Source: Isochrysis galbana (lineage: Eukaryota; Haptophyta; Isochrysidales; Isochrysidaceae). Taken from it: a stretch of DNA of 64,000 nt. Within the stretch, counting starts at the first letter, position 1; every line of letters starts with the position of its first letter. The position numbers were made by a program, and so were the translations under genes. Location of the stretch: positions 1,524,569 through 1,588,568 of the forward strand of contig CM030936.1 of the NCBI GenBank assembly GCA_018136815.1, read 5' to 3'. The notes beneath the pieces were generated by a model. The model searched no databases. It was not told the origin of the DNA and worked only from the letters and a program-made list of their open reading frames with translations. Below are positions 10,819-20,305 of this stretch, piece by piece.

Positions 10819-13229
10819 GGGCGGTCAAACAGGGGCTTTTTAACTATTAGTAAGGGTTGGGCTGCATTTTTTGACCGTGGCGCGATGCCCAATACAAAAG
10901 CTCCGGGGGGGGGCTACCTGACGCTACGAAAATCTTCGCCATCGCCAAGAAATGGTGCGATCCGCCCCCCCTCTCTCCCCCTCCGTCACGCGCGCTCACG
11001 CTCTATCTATCCGTAAAGATTTGGCGGTCGCGCCCGCGGGGGGATCGCTTCCTTTACATCTAAGCTACATTCGGCATTTGATTCCCGCCCGATGCAGCGC
11101 CGTGTCGGGCTGCCGACAGTCCGACCACCCCATGACCCTTTGGCACCATTGCCCACGCAGCCCACCCAGCTCCTCACAGCGCGCGCACGCGGCTACTCCG
11201 CCGACCATCCCAACCCGCCCCTCGCAGGATTCGCCCTCTCTCGAAGTCGGCATCGAGAAATAGGATCAGCTCACCGGCGCGGCCGTCCACGCGTGACTGA
11301 CGAGCCTCCGCGTTGAGGCTGCCTACGCGGCCATCCTAGGATTTTATAGTCGCTTTGTAACAGTCAACCTACTTATATAAGTTATAAGTGGGGGTCAATG
11401 GGGGCCTCGCGCCCCCCTCTCCCCATCGCGGATCGCGGACACCCCCGGGTGGGCTCGCGCACGGGCGCAGCAGACCAGCAGGCGGAAGGGGCAGGCATGG
11501 CTCACCTCCTTGGCCCGCCATGCAACCGCCGTTCGCCGTCGGCTCTTCCGTCGCATCGTCGCTCTCTTGTCGGCTTTCTCTTCCTTGTTTCCTTCCTTCT
11601 GTGTCTTCCCCGCCCAAGTGGGGGAAGATGCGCTAGTGTGGGGGAATGTTGGGTGAAAGTCGAGCGTGCGTGTCTCGGATTGTTGTCGGACTAGTCGGAT
11701 TGGTACCCTATCGGCCTCTGTCGCCCTCGTTCGTCGCCCCAGTCGCTCCTCGCTCCCTCGTTCTGCTCGCTCTCGTTTCTCGTTCCCTCGTAACAAGCAA
11801 TCTTACAAAACCAACCAAATCCACTCACTCACCCACTCACACTCGCTGCCGGTGACCTGAGCCTAGTTCTCGATGCCGAGTTCGAGAGAGGGCGAATCCT
11901 GCGAGGGGCGGGTCGGGATGGTCGGGGTAGGGCCTCTGGTAGCCAGGGTAGCCGCGTGCGCGCGCTATGATGTGCTGGGTGGGCTGCGCGGGCAATGATG
12001 CCAGTGGGTCTAGGGACGGGTACAGATTTCGGAAATTTTTTTCAAAATTTGGGGCCCTTATGCCGCGCGCCATTTCGCGCGAAATTTCGCGAAATTTAGG
12101 TGGCAAAAAGGATCCACAAGGGGGCTATACCGGGGGGGGGCGGAAAAGGGGACCGGGGACGGGGGGGGGGGCGAGAAGGAAGGGGGGCGCGCGCGGGAGC
12201 GCGCGCTCGGCATGGTCTCGCCCCACCGCTCCCATGGCCGCATGGGTACCGAGGTGACCGAGGAGGAGGTGCAGGAGGAGGTTGAGCTCAAGGATGAGGT
12301 CGAGTTCGAGGACGAGGATGGGGGCGAGGACGACGACGACGGGGAGGTGGAACATTCAACAACTGCTTCGGCGCGGGCCTCGTCTAGGTCCAGGGCGTCA
12401 AGACTTACGAGGATGTCAATCAAGTTCGTCGGCGGCGGCGGCAGCGTGTGTTTTCTCTGCTTGAGTGCGCATGTTTGATGTTTGGGGACGTGCAAATGAA
12501 TTCCTTGTCAGATCAGCTTCAAGCCGCTTTGCTGCTGCGTGTCACCCGGGAACCGGGGAGGATTGGAATAAATGAAAATGATTATGCAAAGCATTCTCAT
12601 GATGATTATGGATAGCATTAGGCATGATGTGATGATGTGAAGATATGAAGGCCCTACATGGTCTTGTTGGGCGTAGGTAGGCCTAGGCCTCTAGGGCGTG
12701 CCGATACAATGACGGTATGGCGATGCTTGTGTGTTATATAGTAGTATAAGTTATAAGTTACATTACTATGGTATAGCTATAGCTAGTAGCTAGCTTTAGT
12801 TATAGTAGTTGTTTAAACAAAATCTAGCGCAAAATTTGGGGGGGGAGGAGCAAAATAAGTCACAAAATCAAGCACAAAATTTGGGGGAGTCGAGCGCGAA
12901 ACTTGTACCCGTCCCTAAGTGGGTCAGGGGGTGGTCGGACTGTCGGCAGCCCGACACGGCGCTGCATCGGGCGGGAATCAAATGCCGAATGTAGCTTAGA
13001 TATAAAGGAACCGATCCCCCCGCGGGCGCGACCGCCCATTCTTTACGGGTAGAGCGTTAGCGCGCGTGACGGAGAGGGGGGGAGGGGGAGCGAATCGCAC
13101 CATTTCTTGGCGACGATTTTCGTCGCGTCAGGTAGCCCCCCCCGGAGCTTTTTTATTGGGCGTCGCGCCACGGTCAAAAAATGCAGCCCAGCCCTTACTT
13201 ATGTTTAAAAAGCCCCTGTTTGACCGCCC
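10819..13229. mobile_element. Long terminal-inverted-repeat DNA element (non-autonomous), TA-flanked
   Basis: The left arm (10819 to about 11280) reappears as its reverse complement in two blocks, 13229-12926 and 12002-about 11850. The split is caused by a later insertion at 12011-12917. The termini read GGGCGGTCAAACAGGGG inwards from each end, and both ends are bordered by TA (10817-10818 and 13230-13231). Arms of about 460 bp look roughly 85-90 percent identical by eye. The interior (about 11281-11849) has no transposase. It holds a LINE-like 5' fragment with the stem-loop ACTTATATAAGTTATAAGT at 11371-11389. TA flanks recall Tc1/mariner-type targeting, but a 2-bp duplication is weak evidence. 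Related single ends occur at 25653 and 32896, also preceded by TA. Confidence 0.75.
12011..12917. mobile_element. Nested hAT-like non-autonomous element with 8-bp target duplication
   Basis: The termini are TAGGGACGGGTACA at 12011-12024 and its reverse complement at 12904-12917. They are flanked by the direct repeat AGTGGGTC at 12003-12010 and 12918-12925. Removing the element and one repeat copy restores alignment of the interrupted right arm of the outer element with its left arm, which directly shows a later insertion. An 8-bp duplication with TIRs starting TAGGG is typical of hAT transposons. The 907-bp interior has no transposase-like frame, only GA-rich sequence and short frames, so it would need a transposase supplied in trans. 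Confidence 0.82.
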
Positions 13230-13827
13230 TAATCGGGTGGGTCGCCGCCGGCACGAAGCTTCGGGAGAGACCCGTGGGAGGCGGCTAGGGCCCCACGTGT
13301 CCCTCCCTGCCCGTAGCTTCCCATCTTCACCCAATGCATCAGTGTTGCCCGTGGGAAGCAAGGAGCTAGTTCTCATAATTAGTTCTACACCACCGACGAG
13401 GAAACGACTAGGAAACGAGACGCGAGACGCGGCACGGCACAGTTCTCAAACTGGCATGAATGCAAGGCAGACGCGGCTGGACGTGGCTGGAGACAGGGCC
13501 CCCCCCCCCTGCGGCAAGCGAAAGGAAGCAAGCGCGAGGAGAGGGGGAAGAAGACACGGGGCAGGGGCGCCGCGCACCCCCCACGCTGCGCACCCAAGTC
13601 GTCGGGGGTTTCAGAGGGATCAGTCAAAGATGGACGCGGGGGGGGGGCCGTCGGGGTTCATACTGCGAATCGCTGCCCAGGTGGCACCGGGGAATGAATG
13701 GGCTCCTTCCTCTTCATTACGAGTATCTGGTTGGTTTATCACCGAGAGTCGGCCCAAAGATCACGCGGGAGAACGACCCCGGTGTCCTCGCTCGCCTCCA
13801 CTGCACTCACCCTCCTCTTAGATCTGA
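13230..13827. other. Flank between TIR element and the 13.8-kb gene
   Basis: This is GC-rich sequence with C and G runs near 13500 and 13640. A plus-strand frame is open from 13460 into the following gene, but codon character changes near 13800 and the part before it looks non-coding. It may contain the promoter and 5' UTR of that gene. Confidence 0.4.
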
Positions 13828-14890
13828 GATGATGATGGCGTTGCAGAATCGCTGCCAAGATGCCATCCTGGCCTCACCTTTTGTGGTGATAGTCACGGCC
13901 CAGGGGCAGGGGCCGCTCAAGCAGTATGCTCGAGAGTCTTGTTTGCAGCGGAGTGATACACCTGGGCAAGTGTACTTACGTTGCGGGTGCGATGTTGAAG
14001 GTGCACAAGGCTTGCTTCTTATGGTCCAGCTCCGTGATGGCTTCACATTCACTGGTCCCATTCCGATCAAGGCTTCATGCTCTTGCAACGGCGATGAGCA
14101 CTTTGAGGCAAACGCGACTTCACTGGGCTCTATCGACAGCTCAAGGCCAGTGCTTCTCAGCAATGTAGGGTTTGGTGTATCGCTTGATTCGCGCGTCCGC
14201 TTACACGTGTACTTCGACCTCTCTTCATCAGCACCGCCATCTGCGTCCGATCCAGCACAGTGGTTGTCGGATGAGGAGCAAACCTTGACGCACATGGAAG
14301 GGAACGAGCTACAGGCCCACGTCTGCACTCCACTCCCACATCCACATGACGGCAATCTTGAGTTTGTCTACAGCGTGGCAAGACTTCGCTGTGATGCGGT
14401 CCGTGCGGCTCGTGAAGGGGACACGAATTTTGAGCTTGCGCAGGAAACCTATGATTACTTGCGAAGCCGCCTTGTCGACCGGCTCCAAGGCGAACACTTT
14501 GCACAACGCCGCCAAGAACTCTTGACCATGCTTGGAGTCGCCCCAAATTGGAGGCCGTCAATAGGCGACACCGTTCTGTACCGGGACGCGAACGGGGACG
14601 TTCACTCTGCCACGGTGACGGAAGTAATTGAGGGCACGCCGACACTGTATAAAATCTTCTGGATTCGCCAAACTGAGCGCCGCAAGCTGGCACATGTCAA
14701 TGGTCAACCTCTGAGAGCGGATGAGGTACGGTCGCTTTCCCCAAGACACTCTCTCGTGTACGATGGCTACGATGTGACGGTAGAACGAGTTCTTCGGGAA
14801 GGTGACAATGCAGACGACGACGGCGTGCCAAGGCTTGAGATTAGAATTTCACGTATCACGAGCAACGTGCGCCCAATCAACGTCACATGA
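13828..14890 (+). CDS. Unrecognised protein with a Tudor/SH3-barrel-like segment
   Basis: This is a single open frame of about 353 residues, starting at a run of three Met codons. The frame is also open upstream to 13460. No family is recognised. The central part has Cys-containing segments (CLQRSDTPGQVYLRCGCDVE, then CSCNGDEHFEA) and a helical stretch LAQETYDYLRSRLVDRLQGEH. The C-terminal part, GDTVLYRDANGDVHSATVTE followed by LYKIFWIRQTERRKLAHV, has the pattern of a small beta-barrel such as Tudor/agenet: a bulky residue before an Asp/Asn turn, then alternating hydrophobics. That is an inference from pattern only. Base composition is less GC-extreme than in the channel gene. The stop codon lies inside the first unit of a 194-bp tandem repeat. 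Confidence 0.6.
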
Positions 14891-15250
14891 CAGTTCAGTC
14901 GCAAATCAGAATGGAGGTGCCCTGAGGTTCTCTCCTTACCTTCCATCGCGGGATGGAAGCGTTGCCGCCGACCTGCATATGCACTTGGAGGGGGGGGCAT
15001 TGCTCGCGAGATGATCGAAGGCGAGGCCGCCGTGCGTGCTCTCCAGCCAAGCGTTGCAAAGTGCGCCCAAGCACCGTCGCATGACGGTTCAGTCGCAAAT
15101 CAAAATGGAGGTATCTTGAGGTTCTCTCCTTACCTTCCATCGCGGGACGGAAGCGTTGCCGCCGACCTGCATTTCCACTCTCAAGGGGGCATTGGTCGCG
15201 AGATGATGGAAGGCGAGGCCGCCGTGCGTGCTGTCCAGTCAGCGGACTTG
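14883..15250. repeat. Two-copy 194-bp tandem repeat
   Basis: The segment starting GTCACATGACAGTTCAGTCG near 14883 recurs near 15077 with few changes. It runs through a matching GGTTCTCTCCTTACCTTCC block and the GATGGAAGCGTTGCCGCCGA block. The first unit overlaps the stop codon of the preceding gene. Both units are open in one frame for part of their length, but no protein is recognised. Confidence 0.8.
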
Positions 15251-15304
15251 CGGCATGTCGTCACACAGATGAAGTGGACGAGAGAACCTCAGGACGGGAA
15301 GGGA

Positions 15305-16530
15305 TATGGAAAAGAAATCAGATGTTGATGGATTCTTCTCATTGATGTGGCATGTTCTATCTCGCGATGTTTTGCATACATGAGACATACAGTCGCTGAG
15401 GCAGCACTTCGAGAAAGTGGAGCTCGAACCATTTGATTATGCACGTGGCGCCTTGTGTGTTGTGCAGCCCCCCCCGCGCAACGGCCAGGCCCCTGAGTAG
15501 ATGTGAGACGTCTGAGGGCGTGAAGAGGAAGAGGCTAAAACCTCGTCAGTTGTGCGGTTCGGAGTCTTTGGCAATGTCTCCTTTGAATTGGGGTTTCCTT
15601 CGAACCCGCGCCCCCATACTCTACTACCGCCCCCGCGATTGTATTACCTTGACATTTGAAAAGGAGCTAGGGCCATCGTGCAACGCGCGCAGCAACTAGC
15701 AACTAGCAACTAAGTTTATATATGTTACCCTCTAGGAGCTAGGTATCGGGGGGGCCCGATAAGCTATCGGGGGGTAGCTCCTGGGTAGGGGGTGCCGTAA
15801 GCGGACCTCTCGACCGATAGGTGATAGGCGCTCGGGGGAGGGAAGCAGAAATCCCCTCTTAGCAAACTAGGGACAAGGGGGTACTCGTAGGGCGAATATG
15901 GGTGCGAGCAATTACAGGGCCCCGTCAATGGCGCAGCAATACGTCAGAGTAAGGCTGATCTCACTCTTGGAGATTGCCTGCGAGGGCGCGCCGGCAGCTA
16001 GAGCGGAACGCGGTTCTTGCGGGGAGCTCATGGAGCTTCTCTCGGGAGTGACTACGGGCTAGGGCTAGGCAGGAATATCAACATATCGTAAAACGTATTT
16101 GGATACGATTTCGCGAAATAAATATGTCGACATATTTGCTGCATATTTGGGCGGGCAGGGGCGGGTGGCTCCTACATATTTGGGCGGGGCGGGGCGGGGA
16201 CGGGGAGGCGCGAGCGCGCAAGCGCGCGCAGGTGGGCAGGGGCGTGGGGTGGGGGGAGAGTACGAGAGAGGAGACAAGAACAAGAACGAGGAGAACGAGC
16301 GAGGCAGAGCGATGCCAAGTGTCGGGGGCGAGGCGAGGCTGGCCAGCTTGTCGTCCCCTGCTCCTTGCTCCCCTCACCGCCCGCACGGCCGCTCGGGTCC
16401 GCCCGCGCGCGCGGCCGCGTGGTTCTGCGTCGCCGGCACCATCGCCTCGAACGCCGCGGCGAGCAGTTTGCTCACGAGCTCGTCGCCGTCCGCCTGCTCC
16501 CTAATCCGGTTGGAGTCGATGCCCCTTGAG
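15305..16530. other. Intergenic with degenerate LINE-like start and CATATTTGGGC copies
   Basis: No supported gene. A triplicated AACTAGC run ends in CAACTAAGTTTATA at about 15701-15714, matching the start of LINE copies at 17003 and 43033 before diverging. CATATTTGGGC occurs at 16142-16152 and 16175-16185. Further on come AGG/GA-rich and GC-rich sequence with overlapping frames on both strands. Confidence 0.45.
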
Positions 16531-16676
16531 CCTTGAGGGGGAGGGGGGTATAGCGGGTAAGGGGGTGAGAGAGTGGGGTTTAGGCGATCGATGGCGAGAA
16601 GCAGCACGCAGCACCGTGAGTGTGATGGGACCCCCGTAGCTACCAGTATAATAGCCTGAACCTTCAAGAATGTTTT
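16530..16676 (+). mobile_element. Truncated LINE 3' end with oligo(T) tail
   Basis: The segment resembles the 3' untranslated part of the intact LINE at 40212-40526. It ends with CCTTCAAGAATG followed by a T run at about 16669-16677. No coding region remains. It is 5'-truncated, as is common for LINE insertions. Confidence 0.65.
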
Positions 16677-16677
16677 T

Positions 16678-16855
16678 TTCTGGTCGAAGCAAAAGCAGCG
16701 CGCGCACGACCTCCTCGAACCCAGAGACTCCGCTTTGAGGGAACTGGGGAGGGGGACAAAGGACAAAAGGGGTTGACGGTAGATAAGGACGGGTAGTAGG
16801 GAATAGCATCGCGCCGTACAAGTAGCTAGCGGAAATTTTGAAAGATTTTTTTCTA
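16678..16855 (+). mobile_element. Second LINE-like 3' fragment
   Basis: This shares several blocks with sequence downstream of the intact LINE at 40670-40790 (GAGGGAACTGGGGA and flanking words). It ends GAAATTTTGAAAG followed by a T run at about 16845-16852, echoing the CTTCAAGAATG-T tail of the other copies. Probably another family member or a nested copy. Confidence 0.4.
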
Positions 16856-17026
16856 ATGCCGCCGCGCGTACGCGCGTACACGCACAGCTCGTATAGCGGC
16901 GACATATTTGCATATTTTCGACATATTTGGGCTAGCGCCTCACATATAAACGGCATATTTTTGAAACATATTTGGGCACTTTTTTCTACATATTCCTGCC
17001 CTCAACTAAGTTTATACTTAGACGCG

Positions 17027-17902
17027 ATGGAGCGCGCCGACGCGACTCCCCTCTCCTTCGGGCCCCCCACCGAGGGCGCCCCCCCAGCGCCCATGGAGCA
17101 GCCGCTGATGAAGCGGCCGCGTCCGCACACAGAGGCCGAACAGGTGTGTGCGACTCCGGTCGAGCCGCACGGCCCGTGGCCCCGGCCACACCACTCATGG
17201 CAGCCATGCTGGACTCCCCCATGGGGAGCAACAGGCTGCTGGCAGCTCTCCATCAGTGTCAGGCTCCAGTGGCCACCTCTCCATTGGGCATGCCTTATGG
17301 CAGAGGCCCCTCTCGCCCTGGCAAGGGCCGCGCTGCTCCGGCAGCGCGGCCCGCGGCCGGGTGGCCCCTATGGGCACCACACACACCCCACTGTGGCCAA
17401 CAGCATACGCTTCAGAGACCCCCCCTCATGTACACCTCACCACACACACAAAGCACACGCACACGCCCCCCGTGGGGACAACAACGACAGGACCCCTCCG
17501 CCCAATGCCCCCACTCACTCAACACTGACCACGGTCACCCCCGCCCACGCCTCACAGGACCATGATTCAGACGAAGACAACGACATCACAGACTCCGACG
17601 CCTCCTTTGAGCTCTCCTTCCACCAAACCGGAGACATCATCCTTCAGGACACGACGGCGTATGCCGCCATCGTCGAGCTACTTCTCGAACTCGAGGCCAT
17701 AGACCCCGAGCCAGACTTTTGGGCCCGCTCAGCGCGAGGCCCATGGCACATAGCAGTCGATGAGGACTGCGCGCAACAATTTCAAGCCAAATACGGAGAG
17801 CACACTAACATCCGCGTCCTAGGCCAAGACCTTCCCGTACGCATCCGCATAGAATCCATCGATCGACGAGAAAATCAACAAAAAAGGCACATAGACCCAT
17901 AA
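17027..17902 (+). pseudogene. LINE ORF1 remnant
   Basis: The 5' part of ORF1 is a Pro/His-rich, low-complexity region. It ends in a segment corresponding to the RRM-like block of the intact ORF1 (IAVDEDCAQQF versus ILVTADCANQF). The frame terminates at the deletion junction, so the C-terminal CCCH zinc finger of the intact ORF1 is absent. The first 100 residues are poorly conserved relative to the intact copy. Confidence 0.75.
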
Positions 17903-18816
17903 CGCTACTGCAAAGCGACTATAAAATACTAGCCAAGATACTATCTAACAGACTTAGCAAAGTAATAGGAAACATTATCTCAGACAACCAACTGGGCTTC
18001 GTGCCCAGGAGACTGATCAGCGAAGCCACTCACCTCTTACAGCTAACGAGAGCGTACCTCGACGAAACAGGAGAGCCGGGCCTCCTACTAGCACTCGACT
18101 GGGAGAAAGCCTTCGACAGAGTCAGTTGGGAATTCTACCACCTAGCGCTTCACCTCCTCAACTTCGGGCCCGACTTCCAACACCTAGCCAAAGCGCTCAC
18201 AAGCGAAGCGGCAAGGCCCGTCCGTACGATCAAGATTAACGGCGGCCGAAGCTACCCTTTCACGATTGGGAGCGGAATGCCCCAGGGGTGCCCACTCTCA
18301 CCACTCACCTTCCTGCTTACGACCGAAGCGCTAACGCGCGCCATCAACGGGGACCCCGACGTACGGGGGGTGGACCTCAACGGCTACGACCTAAAGATCA
18401 GCCAATTCGCCGACGACACGGCGCTCGTCACGCGAGACTACACGAGCATGAAGCGGGCGCTGCTATGGGTGCGTGCACACGAACGCGCTACGGGGGGCAA
18501 AACCAACGAGGCCAAATTCCAAGGGATCCGAATGGGCTCGCAGAGGATCCAAAAGCCGCCGTGGGATATGCGGAAATACAACTGGATAGAAAACGATCAA
18601 TACCTCACCATACTAGGTGTCCCACTGGGAGCCCCGGAAGCCCTCAAGCCCTTCTGGAAAAAACTCGCGGACAAAATAGACGCCAAGGCAGCACGGCTGG
18701 CGCCGGTAGCACGCCACATGACCATATTCGGTAGAACTAACATAACGAACTTTATAATATATGGCACGCCGCGATACTGGGTACAAACATTAGCAGCCCA
18801 ATCGACGAGACCTTGA
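17903..18816 (+). pseudogene. LINE reverse-transcriptase remnant
   Basis: Seen: an open frame with RT motifs A (LALDWEKAFDRVSW), B (GGRSYPFTIGSGMPQGCPLS) and C (QFADDTALV), aligning residue by residue with the intact ORF2. The catalytic aspartates are present. It lacks the endonuclease and the C-terminal zinc motif and ends in frame disruption near 18806. Confidence 0.85.
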
Positions 18817-19371
18817 GGCTTAAAATAACCCACAGATTAGAAGTAAAAGTCTGTCATCGTATGGAATACGACACCAGCGCGCAGGCAGTCCACATGTGTT
18901 CAGCCATAACCACTCCCTGATCGGGCGCGCACACACAGACAACCTGCCTACGCCAACTTGCTGGCTCGCGCTCGTGCGCTGCGCCGTTGCCGCTGCAGCA
19001 GCTAGCCGCCAGTACCAGCAGCCACCCGCCCGCCACTGTGGCGATCGGAACTTGCCGTCCCACAAACAAAGGCAACAAGGGCCTCCCAGTCTCCCTTCCC
19101 ACCGCCTTGATGCTCGCCCATCTGCTCGCGAAAGGTGAAGCACCTTTCGCGGCGCACGCACGCAGCGCCGCCAAGGTGACACAAATGGTTACATAGCTCG
19201 CGCTGCGCGTCGAGCTGGGGGCTAGGGCTAAGATATGATGGGTGAGGGGTATGGAGACGCCCTCCCATACCGCTACGGCCGCCAATGAGATGGTCTGAGA
19301 GGCATGGGAGGGGACGGCGCGGCGCGGCGACGGCGTGCAGCACCTCCGAAGGTGCTTCGCCTCTTAAGAGA
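18817..19371. other. Non-LINE sequence inside the deleted LINE copy, with two hairpins
   Basis: This replaces about 0.9 kb or more of ORF2. It contains a perfect 11-bp stem, CGCGAAAGGTG at 19127-19137 paired with 19141-19151 around a 3-nt loop, and a second stem GCACCT/AGGTGC at 19340-19355. A minus-strand frame at 18854-19285 encodes hydrophobic segments that could be membrane helices, but I cannot assign it to a family. Its ends show no clear TIR or target duplication. Confidence 0.5.
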
Positions 19372-19836
19372 TAGATGTCAACGAATTCCGCCCTATATTT
19401 GAAACGAACGATAACAACGAACTAGTTCCAAGTAGTAAACTCATAGCAATACTAGAGCGCCTAAACATAAAGCACATAATACAACAAAAAAGCAACACCG
19501 GATCTAGCGACGAAGGATAACAATGGACCGGGGGGACAATGTGCCCCCTACCGGGAAACCCACTGGGGAAGGCTGAAAAGCCGGGCCCCCACACAGGGTC
19601 GAGCATGGCCCGCCGAAGCCACCAAAGAGAAGCACAAGAGGCCTGCCCCACCCCACCCCCAAACGCGAGGCCCAAAGTAGTGTGCATGGGCCGACCCCCC
19701 AAAACCGAAGAAAAAGGAACGAGGGGGGGAGCGGGAGGGGGAGTGGCGGTAGGGGTATAGGTGATGGCGTCGGGATCGCGGGGAAGTGGCAGTGACACCA
19801 GTAGCATAGCGGGCACCTTCAAGAATGTTTTTTTTT

Positions 19837-20305
19837 CGCCGTTCGTACAACTTGCTGTGAGACGTACAATTTGTGAGAAAAACAATTCTAGTAATTCAAT
19901 TAGTAATTGATCCAACAATGACGTGCGCACCGTGACATCCACATCGACCAAGGCTCAATGCCTTCCTGTCTAAACTACGGTTCAACAACACATCCATGTG
20001 ACGGCGCGAGTGCATGCGCATACGCTGGTTAGGATAGATATGTGATTACGGCCGCCTGCGGCGCCGGAGCACACTCATTGGCTCACACTCATTGAGAAGG
20101 TCACAGCAGCCGAGCATGAACCTGGAAGATCCACAAGGCGCGAGTCGCTCGAGGGGCAAAATGACTCATCTTCCTCGATCACTGTGACGTCATACTACGG
20201 CAATTTTATGGCACATAGCGCAATACGATTTGGAAAACGGGTTGGCGTCTCCACAAAGCCCAGGCGCAGTTGTGCAGTGCAAGAAGGCCGAGCGCGAACA
20301 TGCGA
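19837..20305. other. Intergenic between LINE copy and kinesin 3' end
   Basis: AT-richer sequence containing a TCACACTCATTG-type direct repeat near 20080-20100. I see no coding support. The kinesin stop codon is at 20306. Confidence 0.5.

Larger units (their letters stand above)
17004..19836 (+). mobile_element. LINE copy with internal deletions (5' end, ORF1 part, RT part, 3' end)
   Basis: It starts with CAAC and the perfect stem-loop CTAAGTTTATACTTAG (17006-17021). An ATG with GAGCGCGC follows at 17027, matching the intact copy at 34009. ORF1 is open to 17902. It is then joined directly to reverse-transcriptase sequence (about 17903-18816: WEKAFDRVSW, MPQGCPLSPL, FADDTALVT), so the end of ORF1, the endonuclease and the start of RT are missing. 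RT is broken near 18806. The ORF2 C-terminus resumes at about 19372-19520. The 3' UTR ends in CACCTTCAAGAATG plus a T run at about 19827-19836. Sequence between 18806 and 19372 is not LINE-like. The copy cannot encode a complete machinery. Confidence 0.85.

Noticed and set aside
12058..12495. Ser-rich ORF inside the hAT-like element as a transposase
   Set aside because: It is translation of a GA-rich stretch and lacks any transposase motif.
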